The notes beneath the pieces are model-generated. The model ran no database searches and was not told the origin of the DNA. It saw only the letters and a program-made list of their open reading frames with translations. Positions 12,347-20,418 of a DNA stretch of 64,000 nt are shown one piece after another (the stretch's first letter is position 1; every line of letters starts with the position of its first letter). The translations under genes and the position numbers were made by a program. This stretch comes from an uncultured Bacteroidia bacterium (lineage in GTDB: Bacteria; Bacteroidota; Bacteroidia; Bacteroidales; UBA932): the NCBI GenBank assembly GCA_902781705.1, contig CACZKE010000012.1, positions 1 through 64,000 of the forward strand. The letters are read 5' to 3'.

Positions 12347-13141
12347 CTAGAGTTTTATGCTTTTCTTGAGGCGGATGTCCTCGGAGGAGGCTCCGACGAG
12401 AAGCTTGGCTTTCCGGCCCCGGAAGGCCCAGGCATGGGTCTGGCTGTCCCAGAGCTTCAGGTCTTCGGCAGGGACCACGATTTCCACGGGGACCGTCTCT
12501 CCGGCCTTTACGGGGATGCGTTCGAAGCCGCGGAGACGCTTGGACGCGTCGTCGCCCTTGAACTTGGCGTACAACTGGACTACTTCCTCGCCATCGCGGG
12601 ATCCGGTGTTCTTGAGGTCGAACCGGACCACATAGTTGTCACCGTCCTTCTTCACTTTCAGGCGGGAATACTTGAAGGTGGTGTAGCTGAGACCGAAGCC
12701 GAACGGAAAGAGGGGCTTTGCCCTGGCATACATGTAGGTGCGGCCGTGGCGGATGTCATAGTCCAGCATGTTCGGAAGGTCCAGGATGTCCCGGACCCAG
12801 GTCTCACCGATGCCGTAGGCCTGGGGGAAAGCGGTGCTGTTCCGGTACTTGGGCGCCGGACGATTGTTGTTGGAACCTCCCCGGAGTGCCGGCAGGTCGG
12901 TGGCGCCGCCGCGCACGATGCCGTGGATGGCCTCCGTGGACCCGGGTCCGGCGATTCCCAGGCGCGGAACGCCCTGTCCCACGAGCGTGGCGATTTTTTC
13001 ATCGACCGTCATGAGGGAGACGGCATTGTCCAGGCGTTCCTCTTCGGAGAGCTTCGTGTCCTGGAAAGGGTGCTCTTGGGCGCGGAGCGGGGCTCCGGCT
13101 GTCAGGATCAGAATCAGCGCGCAGGTCACAGGTCTTTTCAT
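12347..13141 (-). CDS. internally deleted GH3-family protein lacking the catalytic core
   Basis: 264 residues with a signal peptide (ending LRAQ). Residues 28-115 match the N-terminal start of GH3 xylosidase/glucosidase-type proteins (LSEEERLDNAVSLMTVDEKI ... FPQAYGIGETW). From about residue 116 the sequence jumps to the C-terminal part of a GH3 protein (DLPNMLDYDIRHGRTYMY, FPFGFGLSYTTF) and a complete fibronectin-III-like domain. The several hundred residues carrying the nucleophile Asp and acid/base Glu are missing, yet the frame is intact. ATG at 13141 is chosen because it opens the signal peptide. It has its own TAnnTTTG promoter. Either a decaying pseudogene, a binding-only relic, or an assembly deletion. 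Confidence 0.8.
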   Translation of the reverse strand: MKRPVTCALILILTAGAPLRAQEHPFQDTKLSEEERLDNAVSLMTVDEKIATLVGQGVPRLGIAGPGSTEAIHGIVRGGATDLPALRGGSNNNRPAPKYRNSTAFPQAYGIGETWVRDILDLPNMLDYDIRHGRTYMYARAKPLFPFGFGLSYTTFKYSRLKVKKDGDNYVVRFDLKNTGSRDGEEVVQLYAKFKGDDASKRLRGFERIPVKAGETVPVEIVVPAEDLKLWDSQTHAWAFRGRKAKLLVGASSEDIRLKKSIKL

Positions 13142-13165
13142 CGTGCCGTAATTATTTGTTTTACA

Positions 13166-13173
13166 CAAAGATA
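13166..13173 (-). promoter_or_regulatory. TAnnTTTG -7 box (TATCTTTG) for the GH3 relic
   Basis: Reverse complement of 13166-13173 reads TATCTTTG, 24 bp before the ATG at 13141. It suggests the deleted GH3 gene may still be transcribed. Confidence 0.55.
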
Positions 13174-13190
13174 TGAATACTTTGGGATAT

Positions 13191-13226
13191 AAAAAAGGGA
13201 ACCTGTGCCGTTCAGGTTCCCTTTTA
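13191..13226 (-). terminator. Rho-independent terminator of the esterase at 13249
   Basis: A GGGAACCTG / CAGGTTCCC stem with a 7-nt loop, flanked by A and T runs. On the minus strand it lies 23 bp after the esterase stop and is followed by six T. Confidence 0.85.
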
Positions 13227-13248
13227 TCGGATCCGTGATCCGCCAGCC

Positions 13249-14427
13249 CTACTTGAAGAGCTTCGGGGCGAAGGTGTTTAGGTACAGGCGCCAGTTGGCC
13301 CAGGTGTGACCGCCTTCGGAGACGAAGTACTCGTGCGGGAAGTTCAGGTCGTCGAGTTTCGCGTGCATCTGCTCGGCCCGCTGGAACAGGAAGTCCGTGT
13401 TGCCGCAGGCGAGGAAGTAGAGCTTCACGCCGGCCTTCTTGAGGGCGGCAAGCTGCTCGGGCGTGGCGTCACCGGCCGCGGAGAGAGGGCAGATGTAATC
13501 GAACAGCTCCGGATACAGGACGGAAGCGGAGATGGTGTGGCCGCCGCCCATGGACAGGCCGGCGATGGCGCGGGAAGCGGGCTTGGGAATGGCACGGAAG
13601 TTCTTCTCGATGAAGGGGACGATTTCGGTGCAGAGGCTCCGGACGTAGCCGTTCATAAGGAGGTCGCGCTCGGCTTCGCTCATCTTGGCCATGGCTTCAC
13701 GGTCCCAGCGCATCTGCATGGGCTTCTCGGGAATGCCCAGGGTGCGGGCGGCCGCCTGGTTGGCGTTGCCGTTGGGCATGACGACGATCATCGGCTCGGC
13801 AAGGCCCTTCTCGATGAGGTTGTCGAGGATCTGGGCGGTACGGCCCATGGAGGTCCAGGCCTCTTCGTCACCGCCGGCGCCGTGCAGCAGGTACAGGACC
13901 GGATACTTCTTCTTGGGATTGGCTTCGTAGCCGTACGGGGTATAGACGGTCAGGCGGCGGTCCATGCCCAGAAGTTCGCTGTGGTACCAGGGATGGCTTA
14001 CGGTGCCGTGCTTGGTCGCTTCACCATAGTTCTCGGTGCGCTCGCCGGGGACGATGAGCATCGGGAGGTAGCGGGTGCCGTCGCGCTGGACATACACGTT
14101 CTGCGGATCGTTGACCGCGACGCCGTCCACGACGAAATTGTAGGTGTAGATTTCCGGCTCCGGGAGGGGAATCTTCACTTCCCAGACATTGTTCTCGCCG
14201 CGCTGCATGTCGATGGTGCCGCCCCAGGGGTTGGGCATCCAGGAACCGCTGAGTTTGACGACGGTGGCGTAGTCGGCCTTCAGGCGGAAGGTCACGCTGT
14301 CGTTCTGGATTTCCGGAGAGATGACGGGCTTCTGACGGCCGCCGAAATTGAAGTTGGCCAGTTCCTGGGCGTTCATCGCACTGGCGAGGGAGAGGCACAG
14401 GAGGGCAGAGGTGAAAAAGTGTTTCAT
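13249..14427 (-). CDS. CE1-like esterase with N-terminal E-set domain
   Basis: A 392-residue secreted protein (signal peptide 1-20) with the same layout as the esterase at 7575: N-terminal beta-sandwich (~35-125, YTYNFVVDG) and a CE1-type alpha/beta-hydrolase with LLHGAGGDEEAW, Ser292 in GLSMGGGH, Asp in GNTDF and His in EGGHTW. Its own promoter (TATCTTTG at 14477-14484) and terminator make it a single-gene unit on the opposite strand from the SusCD operon. It carries an insertion relative to 7575 (KPMQMRWDREAMAKMSEAER) between the hydrolase strands that may shape the binding site. Confidence 0.9.
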   Translation of the reverse strand: MKHFFTSALLCLSLASAMNAQELANFNFGGRQKPVISPEIQNDSVTFRLKADYATVVKLSGSWMPNPWGGTIDMQRGENNVWEVKIPLPEPEIYTYNFVVDGVAVNDPQNVYVQRDGTRYLPMLIVPGERTENYGEATKHGTVSHPWYHSELLGMDRRLTVYTPYGYEANPKKKYPVLYLLHGAGGDEEAWTSMGRTAQILDNLIEKGLAEPMIVVMPNGNANQAAARTLGIPEKPMQMRWDREAMAKMSEAERDLLMNGYVRSLCTEIVPFIEKNFRAIPKPASRAIAGLSMGGGHTISASVLYPELFDYICPLSAAGDATPEQLAALKKAGVKLYFLACGNTDFLFQRAEQMHAKLDDLNFPHEYFVSEGGHTWANWRLYLNTFAPKLFK

Positions 14428-14476
14428 GATGAAAGGCTTTATGATGATTCCGTTTTCGTGTTCCGTGGATCTGTTG

Positions 14477-14484
14477 CAAAGATA
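14477..14484 (-). promoter_or_regulatory. TAnnTTTG -7 box (TATCTTTG) for the esterase at 13249
   Basis: Perfect match to the consensus on the minus strand, 49 bp upstream of the ATG at 14427. Confidence 0.55.
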
Positions 14485-14556
14485 ACGCGCTTCAATGAGT
14501 CGGACAGTATCCTCCTGTTCAATCTTTTCTCCCTTTGTTTAAAATGGGGAAAAACG

Positions 14557-15915
14557 CTACTGGATGTCGAATTCCTGCTTGAAGGGCTTGTCGTGTTTGT
14601 AGGCGTCCCAGCCGGGGTTGCCGTCGCGGCAGAAGGCCGTCCAGGCGTCCAGCATCCGCTCCGAAAGGGCATAGTCGGCCTCGGTGAAGGGGCGCCAGCT
14701 GCGGGAGAGGGTGCCGAACATGTACCAGAGCTCGGCGGAATGGAAGGCGCCGGCTGCGGACTTCGGATGCGCCTCATCGGTGGGGAGTTCGCGGAGGAAC
14801 TCGTATTCGTACACCGGGAAGCCCAGGGAGTCGCGGACGGCGCAGAAGCGGTCCACCGCCTCGCCGGCGAGCATGCCCATGTCGTCTTTGTTGTAGCCGA
14901 TCATCACCGGGACCGGCGCCATGGACCCGTCGTACAGGGCCTGGTCGAAATCCTCCGTGAGGACTTTGCCGTCGATGTGCGGGGACAGCATCACCCAGCC
15001 TTTCCCGTCGGCGGAATACTTGCCGGAGGCGGCAAACACGGTTTCGGCGGATGCGCTCCGCATCAGGGACAGGTCCGTGAGACCGGAGTGGTCCATGATG
15101 GCCTTCCCCTGCTCGTCATAGAAAGACTGCGGGATGCCGCCGGTCGGGGAGAGGGATCGGAGGCCGATGCCGCCGCCGCTCTGGATGATGGCTCCGGCGA
15201 GCAGGTCGCGGGAGAGGGGAGAAACCAGGAGGTTCTTCACGCTCATGGCGCCGGCGCTCTGCCCGAAGACGGTAATCCGGGACGGGTCGCCGCCGAATGC
15301 TGCAATATTGTCGTGAACCCATTGCACGGCCGCAATCTGGTCCATCATGCCGTAATTCCCGGACCGGCCCTGTTCGGCCGTCAGTTCGGGATGGGACAGG
15401 AATCCGAACGTGCCCAGACGGTAATTGATGGTGACGAGGATGACTCCCCGTTTCGCCCATTCGTCACCGTCCATGGTGACTTCGTAGCCGTAGCCGTTCA
15501 TGAAAGCGCCGCCGTGGACCCACAGGGCGACCGGGAGTCCGGCTTCCGGCTTCCCGACAGTCTTGGCAGGGGCCCATACGTTCAGGTACAGGCAGTCCTC
15601 GCTGGGCTCCGGTGTACCTTCCCAGTAAAATTCGTCGCCGTAGAAGGTGCCGGGTGCATTGCCGGGCTGCCAGGCGATGGGACCGAACGTGTCGCAGGTG
15701 CGGACCCCTTCCCAGGGCGTCACCGGCTGCGGCGCCTGCCAGCGGAGGCCGCCCACGGGCGGGGCGGCATAAGGGATGCCTTTGAAGACGGTGACCTCGG
15801 GGTTTTCGGATGCGATACCCTGGATCTTCCCGCCGGAAACGGTGATGACGGGGACTCCGGCCGTGCAGGCGGTCAGGAGCGTAACGAGGGACAGTGCGAT
15901 CAGTTTGTTTTTCAT
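14557..15915 (-). CDS. type-B carboxylesterase, lipoprotein
   Basis: 452 residues from ATG 15915, which gives a lipobox (TLLTAC); the longer upstream reading lacks a signal. The type-B carboxylesterase pattern is clear: VFKGIPYAAPPVG, SEDCLYLNVW, HGGAF oxyanion region, FGQSAGA with nucleophile Ser220, and a catalytic His in FHSAELWYMF. It is the complete counterpart of the fragment at the left edge. At 452 residues it is a little shorter than usual (~500). Located between the GH3 relic/esterase unit and the cytochrome operon; likely a periplasmic acyl-ester hydrolase of unknown substrate. Confidence 0.92.
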   Translation of the reverse strand: MKNKLIALSLVTLLTACTAGVPVITVSGGKIQGIASENPEVTVFKGIPYAAPPVGGLRWQAPQPVTPWEGVRTCDTFGPIAWQPGNAPGTFYGDEFYWEGTPEPSEDCLYLNVWAPAKTVGKPEAGLPVALWVHGGAFMNGYGYEVTMDGDEWAKRGVILVTINYRLGTFGFLSHPELTAEQGRSGNYGMMDQIAAVQWVHDNIAAFGGDPSRITVFGQSAGAMSVKNLLVSPLSRDLLAGAIIQSGGGIGLRSLSPTGGIPQSFYDEQGKAIMDHSGLTDLSLMRSASAETVFAASGKYSADGKGWVMLSPHIDGKVLTEDFDQALYDGSMAPVPVMIGYNKDDMGMLAGEAVDRFCAVRDSLGFPVYEYEFLRELPTDEAHPKSAAGAFHSAELWYMFGTLSRSWRPFTEADYALSERMLDAWTAFCRDGNPGWDAYKHDKPFKQEFDIQ

Positions 15916-16036
15916 GGGATGGCGGTTTTCTGTCGGAAAGGTACGGAATCCCGGCGGATTTCCCAAATGGACGGGACATCCGGATAAACTTTTGAAAACC
16001 TGGTAAAATAATACGGGGATTTTCCCTCTTTTTTCG

Positions 16037-16044
16037 TATCTTTG
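16037..16044 (+). promoter_or_regulatory. TAnnTTTG -7 box (TATCTTTG) of the cytochrome operon
   Basis: Perfect consensus match, 17 bp before the ATG at 16062. The start of the three-gene operon 16062-19877 is therefore well placed. Confidence 0.6.
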
Positions 16045-16061
16045 AAAATCTGTGACTCGCC

Positions 16062-17582
16062 ATGGGAAAGAAACGTATCATCTGGGGCGCCCTTCTCGGG
16101 GGATTGGCACTGGGCATCGTGTCGATGGTGGCCTTGGTGTCCGTGGACACTTACACGTCCACGAACGACTCCTGCATGCGCTGCCATTACCATGAGGAGG
16201 CCGATCTGCTCTGGAAACAGTCTTCCCACTATCTGAATGGGAGCGGCGTCGTCACCGACTGCGCTGCCTGCCACCTTCCTCCAAAAGAAGACGGCATCGC
16301 CCGTTACTACATGGTCAAGATCAAGATGGGCGCCAAGGACATGTGGGCGAAGATGACGAAGGACAAGGACGGGATTGACTGGGCCGCCAAGCGTTCCGTG
16401 GACCATGCCGAGCGGATCGTCTATAACGCCTCCTGCCTGAAATGCCACCAGGACCTGTTCCCGGAAGGAATCAGCGACGACGGCATCGCCGCCCACCTCT
16501 ACTACGAAGAGAACGCCGAAAAGCTCCATCTTTCCTGTGTCAGCTGCCATCTCAACGCCGGCCACTATATCGAAGGTTACACCCATCAGAAACTGAAGGG
16601 CAAGGTCGATACCGGCAGCGGCGAAATCTATGAGGCGCCGGCCGCCCCCGAACGCTTCGAATCCTTCACGGAAACCGTTCCCGGAACCAATGCCGCCATC
16701 CGGATGGTCGCCGTTCCGGGCGGCGAATTCCTGCTGGGAAGCCCGGAGAAAGAGCCGCGTCGCCGCAACGACGAAGGCCCGCAGAAGCGGGTCCGCATCT
16801 CCCGCTTCTTCATGGCGGAGACCGAGATTACCTGGCGTCAGTTCTGGAGTTTCTACAACGAAACCATGTCCGAGGGACGTACGCCGCCCGCCGTCGTCTA
16901 TGAAGCCAACAGCCGTCCCGGCCTGGATGCCGTCACCGGTCCCACGCCGCCTTTCGGCCTGCCCGACCAGGGCTGGGGCATGGGAGACCGTCCGGCCATC
17001 ACCATGACGCATTACGCCGCGGAGACCTTCTGCCTGTGGCTGTCGCTCAAGACCGGCAAGCATTACCGCCTTCCCACGGAAGCGGAGTGGGAATATGCCG
17101 CCCGCGGCGGTACCGATACGCCCTACTTCTTCGAGGGCGACCCCAAGCGCTACGACCCGCAGGGACTGCGTCGCCTCTTTGGAGCAGACACCACGATGAT
17201 CGCCCGCTATGTGGTGTACAACGGTAACTCCCCGGCCCATACGCAGGAACCTTCCTGGATCAAGGCCAATCCCTTCGGCCTCAAGAACATGCTCGGTAAC
17301 GTGATGGAATACTGTTCCGACCGGTATGCCCCGGATGCCTACTACAGGATTTCCGATGGCGCCCTGGATCCGAAGGGCCCTCAGGACGGCGAGGAATTCG
17401 TCGTCCGCGGCGGCTCCTATGCCGATGCCGCCGGCGACGTCCGCTGCGCGGCCCGCAGCCATACCCGTCACGACGACTGGCTGCGTACGGATCCGCAGAA
17501 CCCCAAGAGCATCTGGTGGTACTCCGATGTCAAGGCCATCGGCTTCCGCGTCGTCTGCGAAGTGCCTGAAAATATTGAATAA
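16062..17582 (+). CDS. NrfH/NapC-like tetraheme cytochrome c fused to a SUMF1-type domain
   Basis: 506 residues. Residues 6-28 form one membrane anchor. Four heme-binding CXXCH motifs follow at Cys38, Cys67, Cys125 and Cys159; spacing and the ending CHLNAGHYIEGYTH resemble NrfH, the quinol-oxidising subunit of cytochrome c nitrite reductase. Residues ~210-500 are a formylglycine-generating-enzyme-like (SUMF1) fold: VAVPGGEFLLGS, TEITWRQFW, RLPTEAEWEYAARGG, GNVMEYC, VRGGSY, RCAAR, GFRV. The two copper-binding cysteines of true FGE (between GGSY and RCAAR) are absent, so sulfatase activation is unlikely. No nrfA is nearby. It leads an operon with an exported Gfo/Idh/MocA oxidoreductase (18 bp gap), so it may link that enzyme to the quinone pool; this is inference. 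Confidence 0.9.
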   Translation: MGKKRIIWGALLGGLALGIVSMVALVSVDTYTSTNDSCMRCHYHEEADLLWKQSSHYLNGSGVVTDCAACHLPPKEDGIARYYMVKIKMGAKDMWAKMTKDKDGIDWAAKRSVDHAERIVYNASCLKCHQDLFPEGISDDGIAAHLYYEENAEKLHLSCVSCHLNAGHYIEGYTHQKLKGKVDTGSGEIYEAPAAPERFESFTETVPGTNAAIRMVAVPGGEFLLGSPEKEPRRRNDEGPQKRVRISRFFMAETEITWRQFWSFYNETMSEGRTPPAVVYEANSRPGLDAVTGPTPPFGLPDQGWGMGDRPAITMTHYAAETFCLWLSLKTGKHYRLPTEAEWEYAARGGTDTPYFFEGDPKRYDPQGLRRLFGADTTMIARYVVYNGNSPAHTQEPSWIKANPFGLKNMLGNVMEYCSDRYAPDAYYRISDGALDPKGPQDGEEFVVRGGSYADAAGDVRCAARSHTRHDDWLRTDPQNPKSIWWYSDVKAIGFRVVCEVPENIE

Positions 17583-17600
17583 CATATAATTGCAACCCTT

Positions 17601-18959
17601 ATGAGCTCAAAGATGAACAGAAGGTCCTTCCTCACGACCACCGCCGTCGTCGGCGCGGCCGGCCTGGTGGGCGGACAACTCCTCACCGCCTGCTCCGGCG
17701 GAAAAAAGGAATCCAAGGTCACCCCGCTCCGGGAACCCGGCTCCTATTACGTCCCCGAATTGCCGGACAAGGCCATCGACGGCCGTCCCCTCAAGGCCGG
17801 TCTCATCGGCTGCGGCGGCCGCGGCACCGGCGCCGTGGGCGATCTCCTCGCTGCGGCGAACGGCATCACCATCACCGCCCTCGGCGACGTGTTCCCTGAC
17901 AGGGTCCAGGCCGCCCGGGAGGCCATCGCCGAGAAGCATGGGCAGGAAGTCCCTGAGGATCATTGCTTCACGGGCTTCGACGCCTATCAGAAGGTCATCG
18001 ACTCTGGCGTGGACATGGTCATCGTGGCCACCCCGCCCGTCTTCCGTCCGACCCATTTCCAGTATGCCACCTCCAAGGGCGTCCACTCCTTCCTGGAGAA
18101 ACCCATCTGCGTGGATGCCAAGGGCTATCGGACCATCATGGCTACGGCCAAGCAGGCCGAGGCCAAGGGCCTGAGTGTCGTGACGGGCACCCAGCGCCAT
18201 CATGAGCGTCCCTATGTGGCGGCCTTCCAGAAGATCCAGGAAGGCCTGATCGGCGAGATCACCGGCGGAAATGTCTATTGGAACCAGGGCATGCTCTGGT
18301 ACCGGGAGCGCCAGAAGGGCTGGAGCGACATGGAATGGATGATCCGCGACTGGGTGAACTGGTCCTGGCTTTCCGGCGACCATATCGTCGAGCAGCATGT
18401 CCACAACATCGACGTGTTCAACTGGATGAACGGATACAAGCGTCCGGTCCGGGCGACCGCCTTCGGCAGCCGCCAGCGCCGTATCACCGGCGACCAGTAC
18501 GACAGTTTCAGCGTCGACTTCGAGTATGAGAACGGAGTCCATCTCCACAGCATGTGCCGGCAGATCGACGGCTGCTCGAACAACATCAGCGAGGAAGTCC
18601 GGGGAACGAAGGGCTACTGGCGATCCGCCGATGACGCTATCTTCGACCTCAGCGGGAACAAAATCTGGGAATTCGACTACGAAACCATGCGGGCGACCTA
18701 TTCCCAGGAGAACTCCTATGTCCTCGAACACGTGGACTGGGTGAACCACATCCGGAAGGGCGAAATGCACAACGAGGCGACCGAATGCGGCATCTCCTCC
18801 CTTTGCGGCATCATGGGCCGCGAAGCCGCCTACACCGGCAACACCGTCACCTGGGACGAGATCAGCGCCTCCGAGATGGACCTCCTGCCGGAGAAACTGG
18901 AACTGGGCAAGATGGACATGGGCAAATATACCGTTCCGGTTCCCGGTTCGGGCAAATAG
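17601..18959 (+). CDS. Tat-exported Gfo/Idh/MocA oxidoreductase, lipoprotein
   Basis: 452 residues. The N-terminus has a twin-arginine motif (NRRSFL, Arg7-Arg8) and a lipobox (LLTAC, Cys31), so it is exported folded, probably with bound NAD(P), and lipid-anchored. The Rossmann motif is AGLIGCGGRGTGA; the family EKP motif is at Glu166-Lys167-Pro168, and the catalytic-region histidines are in GDHIVEQHVHNIDV (His261-His268). Members oxidise sugars, for example to 3-keto-glycosides. Being extracytoplasmic, the cofactor must be recycled in place, and the tetraheme cytochrome encoded 18 bp upstream is a candidate partner. The isomerase gene follows after 9 bp. Confidence 0.92.
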   Translation: MSSKMNRRSFLTTTAVVGAAGLVGGQLLTACSGGKKESKVTPLREPGSYYVPELPDKAIDGRPLKAGLIGCGGRGTGAVGDLLAAANGITITALGDVFPDRVQAAREAIAEKHGQEVPEDHCFTGFDAYQKVIDSGVDMVIVATPPVFRPTHFQYATSKGVHSFLEKPICVDAKGYRTIMATAKQAEAKGLSVVTGTQRHHERPYVAAFQKIQEGLIGEITGGNVYWNQGMLWYRERQKGWSDMEWMIRDWVNWSWLSGDHIVEQHVHNIDVFNWMNGYKRPVRATAFGSRQRRITGDQYDSFSVDFEYENGVHLHSMCRQIDGCSNNISEEVRGTKGYWRSADDAIFDLSGNKIWEFDYETMRATYSQENSYVLEHVDWVNHIRKGEMHNEATECGISSLCGIMGREAAYTGNTVTWDEISASEMDLLPEKLELGKMDMGKYTVPVPGSGK

Positions 18960-18968
18960 TTCGCGCGT

Positions 18969-19877
18969 ATGGATAGGAAAACCTTTCTGAAGACCTCTCT
19001 CGCCGGTGCCGCCGCCCTCATGGCCGCGCCCGGCACTGTCATCTCCTGCGCTTCTTCGAAGGAGGAGAAAAAGTCTTCCGCCACGCCGCTTCGCCTCTCC
19101 TTCCAGGAGGGCGTCACCCCGGGAGAGACCCTCTCCGAGAAACTGGACTTCATGGAAAGTCTGGGCATTACCGGCTTCGAGCCCGGTGGCAAGGGGCTTT
19201 CCGGCCGGGTCAATGAGATCCAGGAAGCCCTGAAAGGCCGTGATATCCAGGTTTCAGCCATCTGCGCCGGTTTCGACGGCTTCATCCTGGCCGAAGATCC
19301 GGCTGTGAAGGCGCAGTTCGACACGACCATGCGGGACATCGTCCGCGCGGCCGGCGAACTCGGCTCCACGGGTGTCATCATGGTTCCGGTATTCAACTGG
19401 CAGACGCCCTCCCTCCCGCACACGCTGGAGACGCGCGACTTCCTCTGCGCCCAACTCCACGATCTCGGTGAATTCGCCCTCAGTTGCGGAACCACCGTCA
19501 TCCTGGAACCGCTCAACCGCAAGGAAGCCTTCTATATGCGCCTGGTGAGCGATGCCGCCGCCATCTGCCGCGATGCCGGCAGCGCCGGCGTCAAGTGCAT
19601 GGGCGACTTCTGGCACATGCAGGAGGAAACCTCCGACTACGCCGCCTTCATGTCCGCCGGCTCCTACCTGCAGCACGTCCACATCGCCAGCCGTGGCAAC
19701 CGCATCATGCCCGGCGAAGACGGCGACGTCGACAACTATGTCGATGGTTTCCGCGCCCTCAAGGAACTCGCCTATCCGCACTACGTCAGTTTCGAGTGCG
19801 GCTGCCGCTCCGAAGACCGCGCCGCCACCCTCACCGCCGCCGTCAACCTGCTCCGCACCCAGTGGGAACAGGCCTAA
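18969..19877 (+). CDS. exported TIM-barrel sugar isomerase/epimerase, lipoprotein
   Basis: 302 residues of the xylose-isomerase-like TIM-barrel family (AP_endonuc_2). The signal (DRKTFLK ... VISC, Cys27) looks like a Tat-type or Sec lipoprotein leader. Likely metal ligands are Glu in ILEPLNR, Asp in GDFWHM, His in HVHIASR and Glu in FECGC. In similar clusters these proteins act with Gfo/Idh/MocA oxidoreductases on keto-sugars, as epimerases, isomerases or dehydratase-like enzymes; the exact reaction here is not known. It is the last gene of the cytochrome operon, followed by a strong terminator. Confidence 0.87.
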   Translation: MDRKTFLKTSLAGAAALMAAPGTVISCASSKEEKKSSATPLRLSFQEGVTPGETLSEKLDFMESLGITGFEPGGKGLSGRVNEIQEALKGRDIQVSAICAGFDGFILAEDPAVKAQFDTTMRDIVRAAGELGSTGVIMVPVFNWQTPSLPHTLETRDFLCAQLHDLGEFALSCGTTVILEPLNRKEAFYMRLVSDAAAICRDAGSAGVKCMGDFWHMQEETSDYAAFMSAGSYLQHVHIASRGNRIMPGEDGDVDNYVDGFRALKELAYPHYVSFECGCRSEDRAATLTAAVNLLRTQWEQA

Positions 19878-19893
19878 AGCGCACTTTCGTATT

Positions 19894-19931
19894 AAAAAGG
19901 GGATGACTCCTGCTGAGTCGGTCCCTTTTTT
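19894..19931 (+). terminator. Rho-independent terminator of the cytochrome operon
   Basis: Hairpin with AAAAAGGG/CCCTTTTTT outer arms and an inner ACTC/GAGT pair, 17 bp after the isomerase stop, ending in six or more T. Confidence 0.85.
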
Positions 19932-20062
19932 GATTCCGCTTTCGGGATGTCTGGAACCTCTCCAACCGCATCGGAGACAATCGTTGAGGTCGTCTCTTTT
20001 AGGTGTGTATAAACACCTGGAAACAGGACTCGTTATCGGTCTGATGTCTGGTCCTTCGGGTC

Positions 20063-20191
20063 GTTTGTACAGGAAATCTTTCGCAGAGTGGCATTTTTGT
20101 GTACAAACCTCGCCGATTTGACCGATATCAATCCGATTCCGGCAGGTTTGAACAGAAAACTCCGTCCAGAAACACATCTATGTGTACAAAC
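20063..20191. repeat. two copies of an imperfect inverted repeat (GTTTGTACA ... TGTACAAAC)
   Basis: The 541-bp gap 19878-20418 has no convincing gene. It holds GTTTGTACA at 20063 paired with TGTACAAAC at 20100, and a second, more degenerate unit from about 20143 ending with TGTACAAAC at 20183, spaced by 81-83 bp. The role is unknown; they could be operator-like sites or decayed small repeats. The rest of the gap shows nothing recognisable except a small GGTGT/ACACC hairpin near 20001 and the promoter at 20362-20392. Confidence 0.5.
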
Positions 20192-20361
20192 GAGATTTGT
20201 CCATCCCAGCCAAAACTGCACGTACCGATTCACCTCGAGGCGACCGGCCTTGCCTTGATTCCCGGGTTTCGATGCATATGGGATTGTGGAGCAGAAGTGG
20301 GAAAAGGACGCAATCCCTTATCTTTTTCGACACCAAAAAGTGAAAAAAGTTCTTGGAATTC

Positions 20362-20392
20362 TTGGAAAATCCAATAGTGGGGGGTATCTTTA
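20362..20392 (+). promoter_or_regulatory. promoter of the unknown exported protein (TTGG-N19-TATCTTTA)
   Basis: -33 TTGG at 20362 and -7 TATCTTTA at 20385-20392 with 19 bp between; the last base deviates from TAnnTTTG. The ATG is 26 bp downstream. Confidence 0.5.
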
Positions 20393-20418
20393 CATTCAGA
20401 TACTCAACAATCTACAAT

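Noticed and set aside
16062-17582. A frameshifted junction of two separate genes (nrfH and a SUMF1 gene)
   Set aside because: The reading frame is continuous with an ordinary linker (~185-210), and no start signal or stop separates the two parts.
20033-20233. A 66-residue minus-strand open frame in the gap before the orphan gene
   Set aside because: No start context, no family features, and it spans the inverted repeats, so it is probably chance.
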